Under the pieces are notes generated by a model that worked only from the letters and a program-made list of their open reading frames with translations, searched no databases and was not told the origin of the DNA. A program made the translations under genes and the position numbers. A stretch of 9,572 bases of DNA from Planococcus sp. (in: firmicutes) (GTDB taxonomy: Bacteria > Bacillota > Bacilli > Bacillales_A > Planococcaceae), in assembly GCA_030147455.1 (NCBI GenBank), contig JASKZU010000280.1, positions 1 through 9,572 of the forward strand, read 5' to 3'. Positions 1-6,429 of the stretch are shown in pieces (within the stretch, counting starts at the first letter, position 1; each line of letters begins with the position of its first letter).

Positions 1-119
1 TCGTGCTTACTGTACGGGGTTTGCTTGCATCATTGGAAAAAGCCATCAGAAAAATCCCTATTTATACCAATTTTAAACCTACTTATGCTAAGGTGAAAGA
101 AAAGAAAAACAGAGGATGA
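1..119 (+). CDS. C-terminal end of an unrecognised protein (cut by the window start)
   Basis: The frame that starts at base 3 is open from the window edge to a TGA at 117-119 and encodes 38 residues. They contain a basic amphipathic stretch (LEKAIRKIPIYTNFKP) and a lysine-rich end (KVKEKKNRG). This is the most protein-like of the three plus frames, and its stop falls just before the start of the next gene, as expected in an operon. I do not recognise the family from so short a piece. The other two plus frames stop at 76 and 96 and look less natural. Moderate confidence that it is a real gene end, none about function. Confidence 0.55.
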   Translation, partial: VLTVRGLLASLEKAIRKIPIYTNFKPTYAKVKEKKNRG

Positions 120-124
120 CGAAT

Positions 125-334
125 ATGATTTTTTTGAAAATACTTTTAGCCATTGGAGCCTTGAGCAGCATGACAATAGGCGCCTATGTGTACTTCCACG
201 CAGAAACCAAAGATGTCAGCTCTTTGGTTAACTGGGTGCCGCTTCTCAACATTACGTTGATTTTAATAATATTGGCCATTCATAAGATGGAGCAGGCTGC
301 AAAAAAGAAGAATGGCCAGTTAACCAATGGCTGA
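125..334 (+). CDS. Small two-pass membrane protein, unknown function
   Basis: Encodes 69 residues if the ATG at 125 is used. I prefer this start because AGAGG (111-115) then lies 9 bases upstream. An in-frame ATG at 116 would give 72 residues and an ATGA overlap with the upstream stop, but it directly abuts AGAGG. Two hydrophobic segments are visible: an N-terminal one (FLKILLAIGALSSMTIGAYVYF) and a second near residues 38-52 (VPLLNITLILIILAI). The short link between them is polar (HAETKDVSS) and the tail is basic (KMEQAAKKK). It overlaps the following gene by 8 bases, so the two are probably co-translated. The family is not recognised. The likely location is the cytoplasmic membrane; partnership with the next small protein is inferred only from the overlap. 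Confidence 0.6.
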   Translation: MIFLKILLAIGALSSMTIGAYVYFHAETKDVSSLVNWVPLLNITLILIILAIHKMEQAAKKKNGQLTNG

Positions 335-572
335 CTATTACAAGCCTCTGGCACTTTTATGTTTTGTCATATCCATACTCGCCTGGATGCCGAATCTTGT
401 TTTCCAGGTACCGAGCCCGTTGTATTTGCTGACGTTTGTTTTGGGCCCGGTCGGTGCGATACTCGCCGGTTTTGGACGGCAATATCTTTTGCTTGCGTTG
501 AACGTTCTCATGTTTTTCAGCTTTTTTATCTTAATGGCATTCGGCTATTGGGCAGCGTCGCTTTCTTCTTGA
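327..572 (+). CDS. Small hydrophobic membrane protein, unknown function
   Basis: Encodes 81 residues, most of them hydrophobic. Three membrane segments can be read: about residues 7-26 (LALLCFVISILAWMPNLVF), 32-49 (LYLLTFVLGPVGAILAGF) and 53-76 (a run of L, F, M and A ending in FGYW). There are almost no charged residues apart from the first few and an arginine near residue 51. The gene overlaps the end of the preceding small membrane-protein gene by 8 bases, which suggests translational coupling; no strong separate ribosome binding site is needed or obvious. A rho-independent terminator follows 25 bases after the stop, so this is the last gene of its transcription unit. I do not recognise the family. 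A second open frame in the same stretch (359-598) is judged a shadow. Confidence 0.6.
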   Translation: MADYYKPLALLCFVISILAWMPNLVFQVPSPLYLLTFVLGPVGAILAGFGRQYLLLALNVLMFFSFFILMAFGYWAASLSS

Positions 573-596
573 ACCTGCCAAAGCTCGCTACTTCTT

Positions 597-627
597 AAAA
601 CCGGATAAAATCCGGTTTTTCTTTTTA
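597..627. terminator. Rho-independent terminator, possibly shared by convergent genes
   Basis: A perfect 10-bp stem AAAACCGGAT / ATCCGGTTTT (597-606 and 610-619) with an AAA loop is followed on the plus strand by TTTTTCTTTTT. It ends the small membrane-protein unit. It lies just downstream of the minus-strand acetyltransferase stop (628) and can fold in that transcript too, but there the U-run is only four bases, so it would work less well in that direction. Confidence 0.85.
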
Positions 628-1182
628 TCATTTTCCGGCCGGCTTCTCCAGGAATTCCTGTTTCAGAATGCTCATCCTTAGGCGGTCAACGAATTCGCCG
701 TTTCTCCACCGGTCCTGCCTTAAAATGCCTTCTTCAATATAGCCTATCCGCCGGTAGGAAGCGATGGCTTGGGCATTATCCACTTCCACTCGCAGCCAAA
801 TTTTATTCAGGTTCAATTCGCCAAATCCCCATGAGAGCATTTCGTTCATCGCTGCAAGGCCGTAGCCTTTTCCCCAATATGCTTTTTCACCAATAGCGAT
901 GCCCAGCTCCGCATGCCGGTTCGGCCGGTCGATGTTTTTCAGGTCAATCCAGCCGATATGGCGTCCGTCTTCTGCCAAAATCGCTTTTTGTTCATAGCCG
1001 TTCGATTTCGCGATGCACATCTTTATCCAGCCTTCGGTTTCTTCTTTGCTGAAGGGCGGATACTTATCAGGCATGTTCAAATGCCTGGTCACTTCTGGAT
1101 CGAGCATCCAGCGGTAACGGTCATCAGCATCAAGAACATTCAATTCCCTCAACTGAACAGGCGGCAGTTTTGTTGCATCCAT
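628..1182 (-). CDS. GNAT family N-acetyltransferase, RimJ/RimL-like
   Basis: The product should transfer an acetyl group from acetyl-CoA to an amine, possibly a protein N-terminus or a small molecule; the substrate cannot be told. The acetyl-CoA motif A is visible as WGKGYGLAAM at about residues 103-112. The flanking strand (AELGIAIG) and the C-terminal part (NAQAIASYRRIGYIEEGILRQ, then RWRNGEFVDRLRMSIL) are typical of the Acetyltransf_3 branch. I chose the ATG at 1182 (184 residues) because TGGAGG lies 7 bases upstream of it. An in-frame ATG at 1188 sits right against that site, and one at 1215 would run into the end of proS. It begins 29 bases after the proS stop with no visible terminator between, so it is probably co-transcribed under the same T-box. 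A functional link to proline is not evident. Confidence 0.88.
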   Translation of the reverse strand: MDATKLPPVQLRELNVLDADDRYRWMLDPEVTRHLNMPDKYPPFSKEETEGWIKMCIAKSNGYEQKAILAEDGRHIGWIDLKNIDRPNRHAELGIAIGEKAYWGKGYGLAAMNEMLSWGFGELNLNKIWLRVEVDNAQAIASYRRIGYIEEGILRQDRWRNGEFVDRLRMSILKQEFLEKPAGK

Positions 1183-1211
1183 GTTCATCCCTCCAGTAAA
1201 TACCTTCTTCT

Positions 1212-2642
1212 TCAATACGCCTTAGCCCAGTAAACAAGTTCTGTGGCCGGTTTTCCGCAGCATACGCATGTGTCCGAGACAGCCGGTTCGTTGAACGGGA
1301 TGCAGCGGGAGGTGGCTTGTGTTTTTTCTTTGATCCCGTCTTCGCATGCTTGGTCGCCACACCACATCGCTTTGATAAACCCGCCGTGGGCTTCGAGTGT
1401 TTCTTCGAATTCGTCCATCGTCAGGGCGGTTCTTGTTTCTTTCAGACGGTGAGCAAGGGCCTTGTCGTATAAAGCTGTTTGGATGTCTTCAAGCAAGCGT
1501 TGAATCTCGCCTTCCAACTGACCTAGCGCCACTTCGGTTTTTTCGCCAGTATCTCTTCTCACCAATACGGCCTTTTGTTTTTCGATGTCTTTCGGCCCGA
1601 TTTCGAGGCGGATCGGAATGCCTTTCATTTCGGACTCGTTGAATTTCCAGCCCGGCTTTTTGTCGCTTGCATCGATGCCGACGCGCACGGACGCCTTTAG
1701 CGAATCATGTATGTTGTAAGCGGCATCGAGGACACCTTCTTTATGCTGCGCGATCGGTACAACCAATACTTGCGTCGGCGCGACTTTTGGCGGCAGGACA
1801 AGGCCGTTATTGTCCCCGTGCACCATGATCATTGCTCCGATGATACGCGTCGTAAAGCCCCAAGAGGTCTGGTGAACCGGCTCTAGTTTGCCTTCACGGT
1901 TTAAAAATTCAATGCCGAACGTTTTTGCAAATCCCGTTCCCAAGTTGTGTGAGGTGCCGGACTGCAGCGCTTTGCCGTCGTGCATCAGGCTTTCAATCGT
2001 ATAGGTATATTTTGCTCCAGCGAATTTCTCTTTTTCGGTTTTTCTGCCTTTAACGACTGGAATCGCCAGCAGGCGTTCGCAAATATCGGCGTAGACTTCG
2101 AGCATTTGAAGCGTTTCTTCATGAGCGTCACGCTCGGTTTCATGGCACGTATGTCCTTCCTGCCACAAGAATTCCAGCGTGCGCAAAAACGGGCGTGTCG
2201 TTTTTTCCCAGCGTACAACATTTGCCCATTGGTTATACAGCTTCGGCAAGTCGCGATAGGAGTGGATGATATTTTTATAATGCTCGGCAAACAGGACTTC
2301 CGATGTCGGCCGGATGCATAACCGCTCAGCAAGTTCTTCGTCTCCGCCGTGCGTCACCCAGGCAACTTCAGGCGCAAACCCTTCAATATGATCTTTTTCT
2401 TTTTGGAGCAGGCTTTCCGGAATCAGCAATGGCATGTAGACATTGTCATGTCCAGTTCGCTTGATTTCCCCGTCCAGTTCTGTTTTGATGTTCTCCCAAA
2501 TCGCATAACCGTAAGGACGGATGACCATCGAGCCTCGGACGCTCGAATAATCCACCAGCTCCGCTTTCGTGACCACATCGGTGTACCACTGCGCAAAATC
2601 TTCTTCCATACCGGTAATTTGTTCCACCATTTGCTTTTTCAT
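1212..2642 (-). CDS. proS: Prolyl-tRNA synthetase, ProS type 3 (archaeal/eukaryotic-like)
   Basis: Cytoplasmic class II aminoacyl-tRNA synthetase that charges tRNA-Pro with proline using ATP. Visible landmarks are the RPTSE motif (111-115), motif 2 (RWEKTTRPFLRTLEFLWQ, 144-161), motif 3 around GFTTRIIGAM (262-271), an HGXX-type anticodon-binding domain from about residue 290, and a C-terminal zinc-type domain with Cys428, Cys433, Cys459 and Cys462. The chain ends in YWAKAY; a terminal tyrosine is characteristic of the archaeal/eukaryotic-like class. At 476 residues it lacks the inserted editing domain of the longer bacterial type. The ATG at 2642 follows a strong GGAGGAGGAG (about 2650-2659). 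It is preceded by a proline T-box and followed by an acetyltransferase gene. Some Bacillales carry this form beside a bacterial-type ProS, so it may be a second copy; the window cannot show that. Confidence 0.96.
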   Translation of the reverse strand: MKKQMVEQITGMEEDFAQWYTDVVTKAELVDYSSVRGSMVIRPYGYAIWENIKTELDGEIKRTGHDNVYMPLLIPESLLQKEKDHIEGFAPEVAWVTHGGDEELAERLCIRPTSEVLFAEHYKNIIHSYRDLPKLYNQWANVVRWEKTTRPFLRTLEFLWQEGHTCHETERDAHEETLQMLEVYADICERLLAIPVVKGRKTEKEKFAGAKYTYTIESLMHDGKALQSGTSHNLGTGFAKTFGIEFLNREGKLEPVHQTSWGFTTRIIGAMIMVHGDNNGLVLPPKVAPTQVLVVPIAQHKEGVLDAAYNIHDSLKASVRVGIDASDKKPGWKFNESEMKGIPIRLEIGPKDIEKQKAVLVRRDTGEKTEVALGQLEGEIQRLLEDIQTALYDKALAHRLKETRTALTMDEFEETLEAHGGFIKAMWCGDQACEDGIKEKTQATSRCIPFNEPAVSDTCVCCGKPATELVYWAKAY

Positions 2643-2669
2643 CCTTTTTCTCCTCCTCCAAAATACGAC

Positions 2670-2736
2670 AAAAAAGCGCTGCTTTAAACAAAGGGACCCG
2701 TGGAGGTGGTACCACCCTTATTTAAAGCAACGCTTT
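2670..2736 (-). terminator. T-box intrinsic terminator
   Basis: In the minus-strand transcript AAAGCGTTGCTTTAAA (2736-2721) pairs over 16 bases with TTTAAAGCAGCGCTTT (2688-2673), with one G-U pair, and a run of T follows (to 2670). The T-box sequence lies in the loop, so this hairpin competes with the antiterminator. Confidence 0.9.
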
Positions 2737-2902
2737 ACTCTCTAGAATCGGTAACGGGATCAGCCGCCGTATTTTTCAATACAGGTATGAAAGGCAGGTT
2801 CGGCAACCAGGCTCTGGGCATCTCGCAGCTTTCAATGCCCTCTCTGAAAAAGGTTGTTTGCCTACTAGTCCTTAAACGCGCACTAGGAATCGTTTTTAAA
2901 TT
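2670..2902 (-). promoter_or_regulatory. T-box leader sensing uncharged tRNA-Pro, upstream of proS
   Basis: Transcribed right to left, the leader shows the standard parts in order. The loop E strand AGTA (2866-2863) precedes stem strand GGCAA (2862-2858), which pairs with TTGCC (2806-2802). GAA (2801-2799) follows, then the probable specifier codon CCT (2798-2796, proline), itself followed by a purine. A distal stem I hairpin has arms GGGCAT (2840-2835) and ATGCCC (2821-2816). The antiterminator begins AAGGGTGGTACC (2719-2708), with AAGGG pairing with CCCTT (2695-2691). The bulge reads UGGU, so its variable base U would match the discriminator A of tRNA-Pro. Uncharged tRNA-Pro should stabilise the antiterminator and allow proS transcription. 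The T-box is certain; the specifier assignment is strong because codon, discriminator and downstream gene agree. Confidence 0.93.
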
Positions 2903-2908
2903 TTATTC

Positions 2909-2937
2909 AGATTAATCGAAATAGCCAAATAAGTCAA
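2909..2937 (-). promoter_or_regulatory. Probable sigma-A promoter of the proS T-box unit
   Basis: TTGACT (2937-2932) is followed after 17 bases by TAATCT (2914-2909), placing the start near 2902, just upstream of the T-box stem I. The -35 is good and the -10 is weak. It lies only a few bases after the nikE stop, with no clear terminator between, so read-through from the nik operon is possible. Confidence 0.6.
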
Positions 2938-2941
2938 CTGC

Positions 2942-3766
2942 CTATTTTTTCGGCCGGATATGCCTGTTGGAGGCACGGTGTCGGGGATGTTCAGGCAGGA
3001 TGGAATTCACCAAAGCTTTTACAGCAGGGTGCTTGGAGGTAAAAACTTCGTCTTTGTCCAAATAAATTTCAGCGATTCGGCCTTGCTGCATAACCGCAAG
3101 CGAATCGGAAATCGTGTAGGCGGCACGGATATCGTGCGTGATAAATAAATAAGACAGGCCGTGGCTCGTTTTGAGCTCCTGCAGCAGTTCCAAAATCCTC
3201 GTTTGGTTGACCATATCAAGGCTGCTGACGGATTCGTCCAGGATGATCAATTTTGGTTTCAGCGCAATCGCCCGGGCGATGCTGATGCGCTGCAGCTGCC
3301 CGCCGCTGAATTGCCGCGGGTATTTTTTCATGTCGTCGCTGCTCAACCCGACCATTTCCAATAAGCTTGCCACTTGCCGCTTTTGCTCAGCAGCTGTCAG
3401 GTTTTCATAATTGTCGAGCGGTTCACCGATGATTTTCTCGGCAGAAAGCCTTGGATTGACCGAAGAATAGCTGTCCTGGAACACCACCTGCAAATCTCTG
3501 CGCATTTTCCGGCGCGTTTTGGCATCCATCGCGTATAAATCCTGTCCCTGAAAAATCACTTGGCCCTTCTGCGGTTTTTCAAGGCCAAGAATGACTTTGC
3601 CAAGCGTGCTTTTTCCGGCGCCGCTCGTGCCGAGAAGCCCCATGCAGCTGCCTTCTTCGATCGACAGCGAAACATCGGAGAGAACGGGTGGAGGATTCGA
3701 TCTGCGCCAAAAAGAACGAGAGGCGCCATATGAATGGGTAATGTCTTTGACTTCCAGTAAACTCAT
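2942..3766 (-). CDS. nikE: Nickel/peptide-type ABC importer ATP-binding protein, NikE-like
   Basis: One of two cytoplasmic ATPases that drive the importer encoded by this operon. It shows Walker A GTSGAGKST (46-54), Q-loop VFQD (Q97), the signature FSGGQLQR (153-160), Walker B LIILDE (173-178), D-loop SSLD (181-184) and switch His211 in ITHD. The Walker B glutamate is followed by Ser (DES) where many peptide-type ATPases have DEP; NikE proteins commonly deviate here. At 274 residues the length is normal, and the C-terminal NSILPEHPRHR resembles the end of Escherichia coli NikE as I remember it. AAGGAG lies upstream of the ATG. It is the last gene of the five-gene operon, 26 bases after nikD, and no clear terminator follows its stop. 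Membership of the Opp/Dpp/Nik ATPase family is certain; the nickel assignment rests on the whole operon. Confidence 0.88.
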   Translation of the reverse strand: MSLLEVKDITHSYGASRSFWRRSNPPPVLSDVSLSIEEGSCMGLLGTSGAGKSTLGKVILGLEKPQKGQVIFQGQDLYAMDAKTRRKMRRDLQVVFQDSYSSVNPRLSAEKIIGEPLDNYENLTAAEQKRQVASLLEMVGLSSDDMKKYPRQFSGGQLQRISIARAIALKPKLIILDESVSSLDMVNQTRILELLQELKTSHGLSYLFITHDIRAAYTISDSLAVMQQGRIAEIYLDKDEVFTSKHPAVKALVNSILPEHPRHRASNRHIRPKK

Positions 3767-3792
3767 GGCCTTCTCCTTCTTTCGGGCTCGAA

Positions 3793-4620
3793 TTAAATAA
3801 CGAGGCGGCTCAACGGTTCAGCGAACGGCAATGCCGGCCGTGCCTGCAATAGGGTTTTCGTGTATTCGTGCTGCGGATAATCGAACAGGCGGCACGCTTC
3901 CGCTTTTTCGACGATGCGGCCGTTTTGCATCACTGCCACGTCATCCGCCAGTTCCGAAATCACGCCAAGATCATGTGAAATCAATAGGATCGCCGTTCCG
4001 CATTCAGTGCGCAAACGGTCCAGCTCGTTCAATACTTGAAGCTGATTGGTCACATCAAGCGCGGTAGTCGGCTCGTCGGCAATCACAACAGATGGGCGCA
4101 GGCACATGGAAATGGCAATCATGACTCGCTGCAGCATGCCGCCGCTCAATTGAAACGGGTATTTTTTCATCAGCTTGGCAGGCTCCTGCAAATTCATCGC
4201 TTCGAGTGACGTGACCGCCAGTTCGACTGCCTGCTTTTTGCTTAAGCCCGTGTGGGTGCGGATCGTTTCAACAAACTGGTTGCCGATTGTGTAAACCGGC
4301 GTAAAAGCGTTCATCGGATTTTGCATAATAAAGCCGATTTCTTTTCCGCGGATGTTGCGCATTTCTTTCGGCTTCAAGCCGTTCAATTCGTTTCCGTGCA
4401 GTTTGATGCTGCCATCGACTTCCATTGTCTGGCTGTTCAGCAGGCCGAGCAACGCCATAGACGTCACTGTTTTGCCGCTGCCGCTTTCGCCGACAAGTCC
4501 AAGCACTTTCCCTGGCTTTAACTCCAGGTTGACGTTCTGCACCAATGGCAGCTTCCCCCGGCCGGATCTTGCCGCTATATTCAAATTGCTAACCTGCAAT
4601 ACATTGCGCTGTGTTTCCAT
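3793..4620 (-). CDS. nikD: Nickel/peptide-type ABC importer ATP-binding protein, NikD-like
   Basis: The first ATPase of the importer, expected to pair with the NikE-like subunit on the cytoplasmic face. Motifs in order are Walker A GESGSGKT (44-51), Q-loop MQNP (Q100), signature LSGGMLQRVMIAI (158-170), Walker B VVIADEP (178-184), D-loop TALD (186-189) and His216 in ISHD. The LSGGMLQR form and the MQNPMNAF segment are typical of NikD. All catalytic residues are present and the length (275 residues) is normal. The start ATG at 4620 lies 16 bases after the nikC stop; AAAGGGG upstream is rather far from the ATG (about 11 bases) and AGGA rather near, so initiation may depend on coupling. The oligopeptide-binding C-terminal extension seen in OppD/DppD is not obvious here. 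ATPase identity is certain, substrate inferred. Confidence 0.88.
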   Translation of the reverse strand: METQRNVLQVSNLNIAARSGRGKLPLVQNVNLELKPGKVLGLVGESGSGKTVTSMALLGLLNSQTMEVDGSIKLHGNELNGLKPKEMRNIRGKEIGFIMQNPMNAFTPVYTIGNQFVETIRTHTGLSKKQAVELAVTSLEAMNLQEPAKLMKKYPFQLSGGMLQRVMIAISMCLRPSVVIADEPTTALDVTNQLQVLNELDRLRTECGTAILLISHDLGVISELADDVAVMQNGRIVEKAEACRLFDYPQHEYTKTLLQARPALPFAEPLSRLVI

Positions 4621-4636
4621 TTATCCTGTTCCCCTT

Positions 4637-5470
4637 TCAGTAGCGCCGTTTGACGCCAAACCGCTCTGATAAAGATTCACCAATGACGTTAAAGGAAATA
4701 ACCACAAACAAAATCATTAAACCTGGATATAGCATCAATTCCGGATGGCTGCGTATGAAACTCGTACCTTCGTGGATCATAGCGCCCCATTCCGGCGTAG
4801 GCGGCTGAATGCCGAGCCCAAGGAACGACAAAGCGGAAATATCCATAATCGCCCAGCCCATCTCGAGCGTGCCCATGACCATAATCGGCGGCAATACGTT
4901 CGGCACGAGGTGGCGCCTGATAATCTTCCAGTTGGAAGATCCGCTGATCCTCGCTGCCGCGATAAAATTCTGCTCTTTCAGCGAGACGACCATGCCGCGG
5001 ATCATGCGTGCATAATACACCCACTGCACCATCATCAGCGCGACAACCACTTGCCAAAGACCCGGCCCCAGAAGGCCGACGATGCCGAGCACGAGCACAA
5101 GGTTTGGAAAAGCCATCACGCCGTCGCAAAAGCGCATCAGCAGCGTGTCGATCCAGCCGCCGCGATATCCGGCGAATGTGCCGACAAGCAGGCCGATCCC
5201 GAGCGACGCAACAAAAATCAATGAGGCAAACCCAAGTGATACGCGGGCTCCGTATAACAGGCGGGACAGCGTGCAGCGCCCCAGCTGGTCGGTTCCGAGC
5301 GGATACTCGAGAGAAGGCGGCGCCAGCTTGAGCGCCAGATTGACTTGCACGGGATCATTCGGTGCGATCCACGGGGCGAGTATGCTGACCAGAAAGAACA
5401 CCACCAGGATAGACGCACAGATCACAAATGGCCATTGGCCTTTTACGTTGTTTCGTATACGCGAAATCAA
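4637..5470 (-). CDS. nikC: Nickel/peptide-type ABC importer permease, NikC-like
   Basis: Second inner-membrane permease, forming the translocation pore with the NikB-like subunit. The OppC-type N-terminus (RIRNNVKGQWPFV, then a membrane segment and APWIAPNDP) is followed by PLGTDQLGRC, about five more hydrophobic segments, and the ATPase-contacting EAA loop EQNFIAAARISG at about 166-177. It ends SERFGVKRRY. I chose a TTG start at 5470 (277 residues): it overlaps the nikB stop as TTGA, has AAGGGCGG about 8 bases upstream, and gives the usual NikC length. Longer versions (GTG at 5491, ATG at 5557) would add residues read from nikB coding sequence with no permease character. The 4-base overlap implies translational coupling with nikB. 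Confidence 0.88.
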   Translation of the reverse strand: MISRIRNNVKGQWPFVICASILVVFFLVSILAPWIAPNDPVQVNLALKLAPPSLEYPLGTDQLGRCTLSRLLYGARVSLGFASLIFVASLGIGLLVGTFAGYRGGWIDTLLMRFCDGVMAFPNLVLVLGIVGLLGPGLWQVVVALMMVQWVYYARMIRGMVVSLKEQNFIAAARISGSSNWKIIRRHLVPNVLPPIMVMGTLEMGWAIMDISALSFLGLGIQPPTPEWGAMIHEGTSFIRSHPELMLYPGLMILFVVISFNVIGESLSERFGVKRRY

Positions 5471-6411
5471 AATTGCGTCCGCCCTTTCCACGAGATGCGC
5501 GGATCCAGGTAAAGCTGGATCACATCCACAATCAAGTTGCATACAATAAACAAGCACGCAGCCAGGACGACATAGCTTTGGATGACCGGAATGTCCCGGT
5601 TAAAGATCGCTTCGATAAAAAAGCGCCCAAAGCCCGGCCAGGAAAATACTTGCTCAACGATGATCGTGCCGGTGAGCAGCTTGCCCAGGTTCATGCCGAG
5701 CCCCGTCAACATCGGGGAAATGGCAATGCGGAGAACGTGTTTGACCATAACGCCCTTCTCACGCAGCCCGCGCGTTCTTGCATACAATACATATACTTCT
5801 TCCAATTCTTCCAGCACGCTTGCCCGCAATAAGCGGGTGTAGATCGCAATCAAAGCGAGCGACAGCGTGATGCTCGGCAATACGAAATGCTGCCATGTTC
5901 CCCTGCCTTCTACAGGAAACAAATCCAGTTTGACGGCAAAAAAGAAAATCAGCACGTAGCCGAGCCAAAACTGCGGGATGGATGCACCTAAATAGGAAAG
6001 CAGCCGGCTGAAATGATCCAACCAGCTGTTTTTATACACTGCCGATAAAAAGCCAAGCGGCACGCTGACGACAATCGCAACCAAGATGCTGCTGAGCGCG
6101 AGTTGCAGCGTCGCCGGCAGACGGGCCGCAATCTCCTGCCAGACCGGCGTATTCGTTACGTAAGAGTTGCCGAAATCCAGCCGTACAATATCCGAGACCG
6201 TTTGTACATACTGAATGACGAGCGGGCGATCCAGCCCGAATTCCTCGCGTTTTTCCGCCAGCAATTCTTCGGTCGGATGGATATGGGCAGCTGCGAGATA
6301 TGCCTCTGCCGGGTCCACCGGCGACAGGCGGATCAGGACGAACATCAAAAAGATGGCGAAAAGAATGATGGGAACAACCGCAAAGAGTCGTTTTATAAGA
6401 TAAATGCCCAA
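5467..6411 (-). CDS. nikB: Nickel/peptide-type ABC importer permease, NikB-like
   Basis: First inner-membrane permease, 314 residues. The N-terminal membrane helix (YLIKRLFAVVPIILFAIFL) is followed by a long outside loop with the family landmark LDFGNSY (78-84). The segment TNTPVWQEIAARLPATLQLA comes next, then further membrane helices. The EAA loop EEVYVLYARTRG is at about 204-215, with VVEQVFSWPGFG-like sequence (IVEQVFSWPGFG) near 251-262. The ending DPRISWKGRTQF is normal for the family. Its start is a TTG at 6411, supported by AGGAGGG 7 bases upstream. It lies 18 bases after the nikA stop and overlaps nikC by 4 bases. Family identity is firm; NikB rather than DppB/OppB is chosen from the neighbouring NikA-like protein. 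Confidence 0.88.
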   Translation of the reverse strand: MGIYLIKRLFAVVPIILFAIFLMFVLIRLSPVDPAEAYLAAAHIHPTEELLAEKREEFGLDRPLVIQYVQTVSDIVRLDFGNSYVTNTPVWQEIAARLPATLQLALSSILVAIVVSVPLGFLSAVYKNSWLDHFSRLLSYLGASIPQFWLGYVLIFFFAVKLDLFPVEGRGTWQHFVLPSITLSLALIAIYTRLLRASVLEELEEVYVLYARTRGLREKGVMVKHVLRIAISPMLTGLGMNLGKLLTGTIIVEQVFSWPGFGRFFIEAIFNRDIPVIQSYVVLAACLFIVCNLIVDVIQLYLDPRISWKGRTQF

Positions 6412-6429
6412 TGGATTGCCCTCCTGTTG

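Noticed and set aside
2700..2915. Plus-strand open frame over the T-box leader
   Set aside because: The stretch is explained fully by the T-box structure on the other strand.
4745..5331. Several plus-strand open frames opposite nikC
   Set aside because: They are rich in His, Arg and Pro, show no motifs, and mirror the permease codons; shadows.
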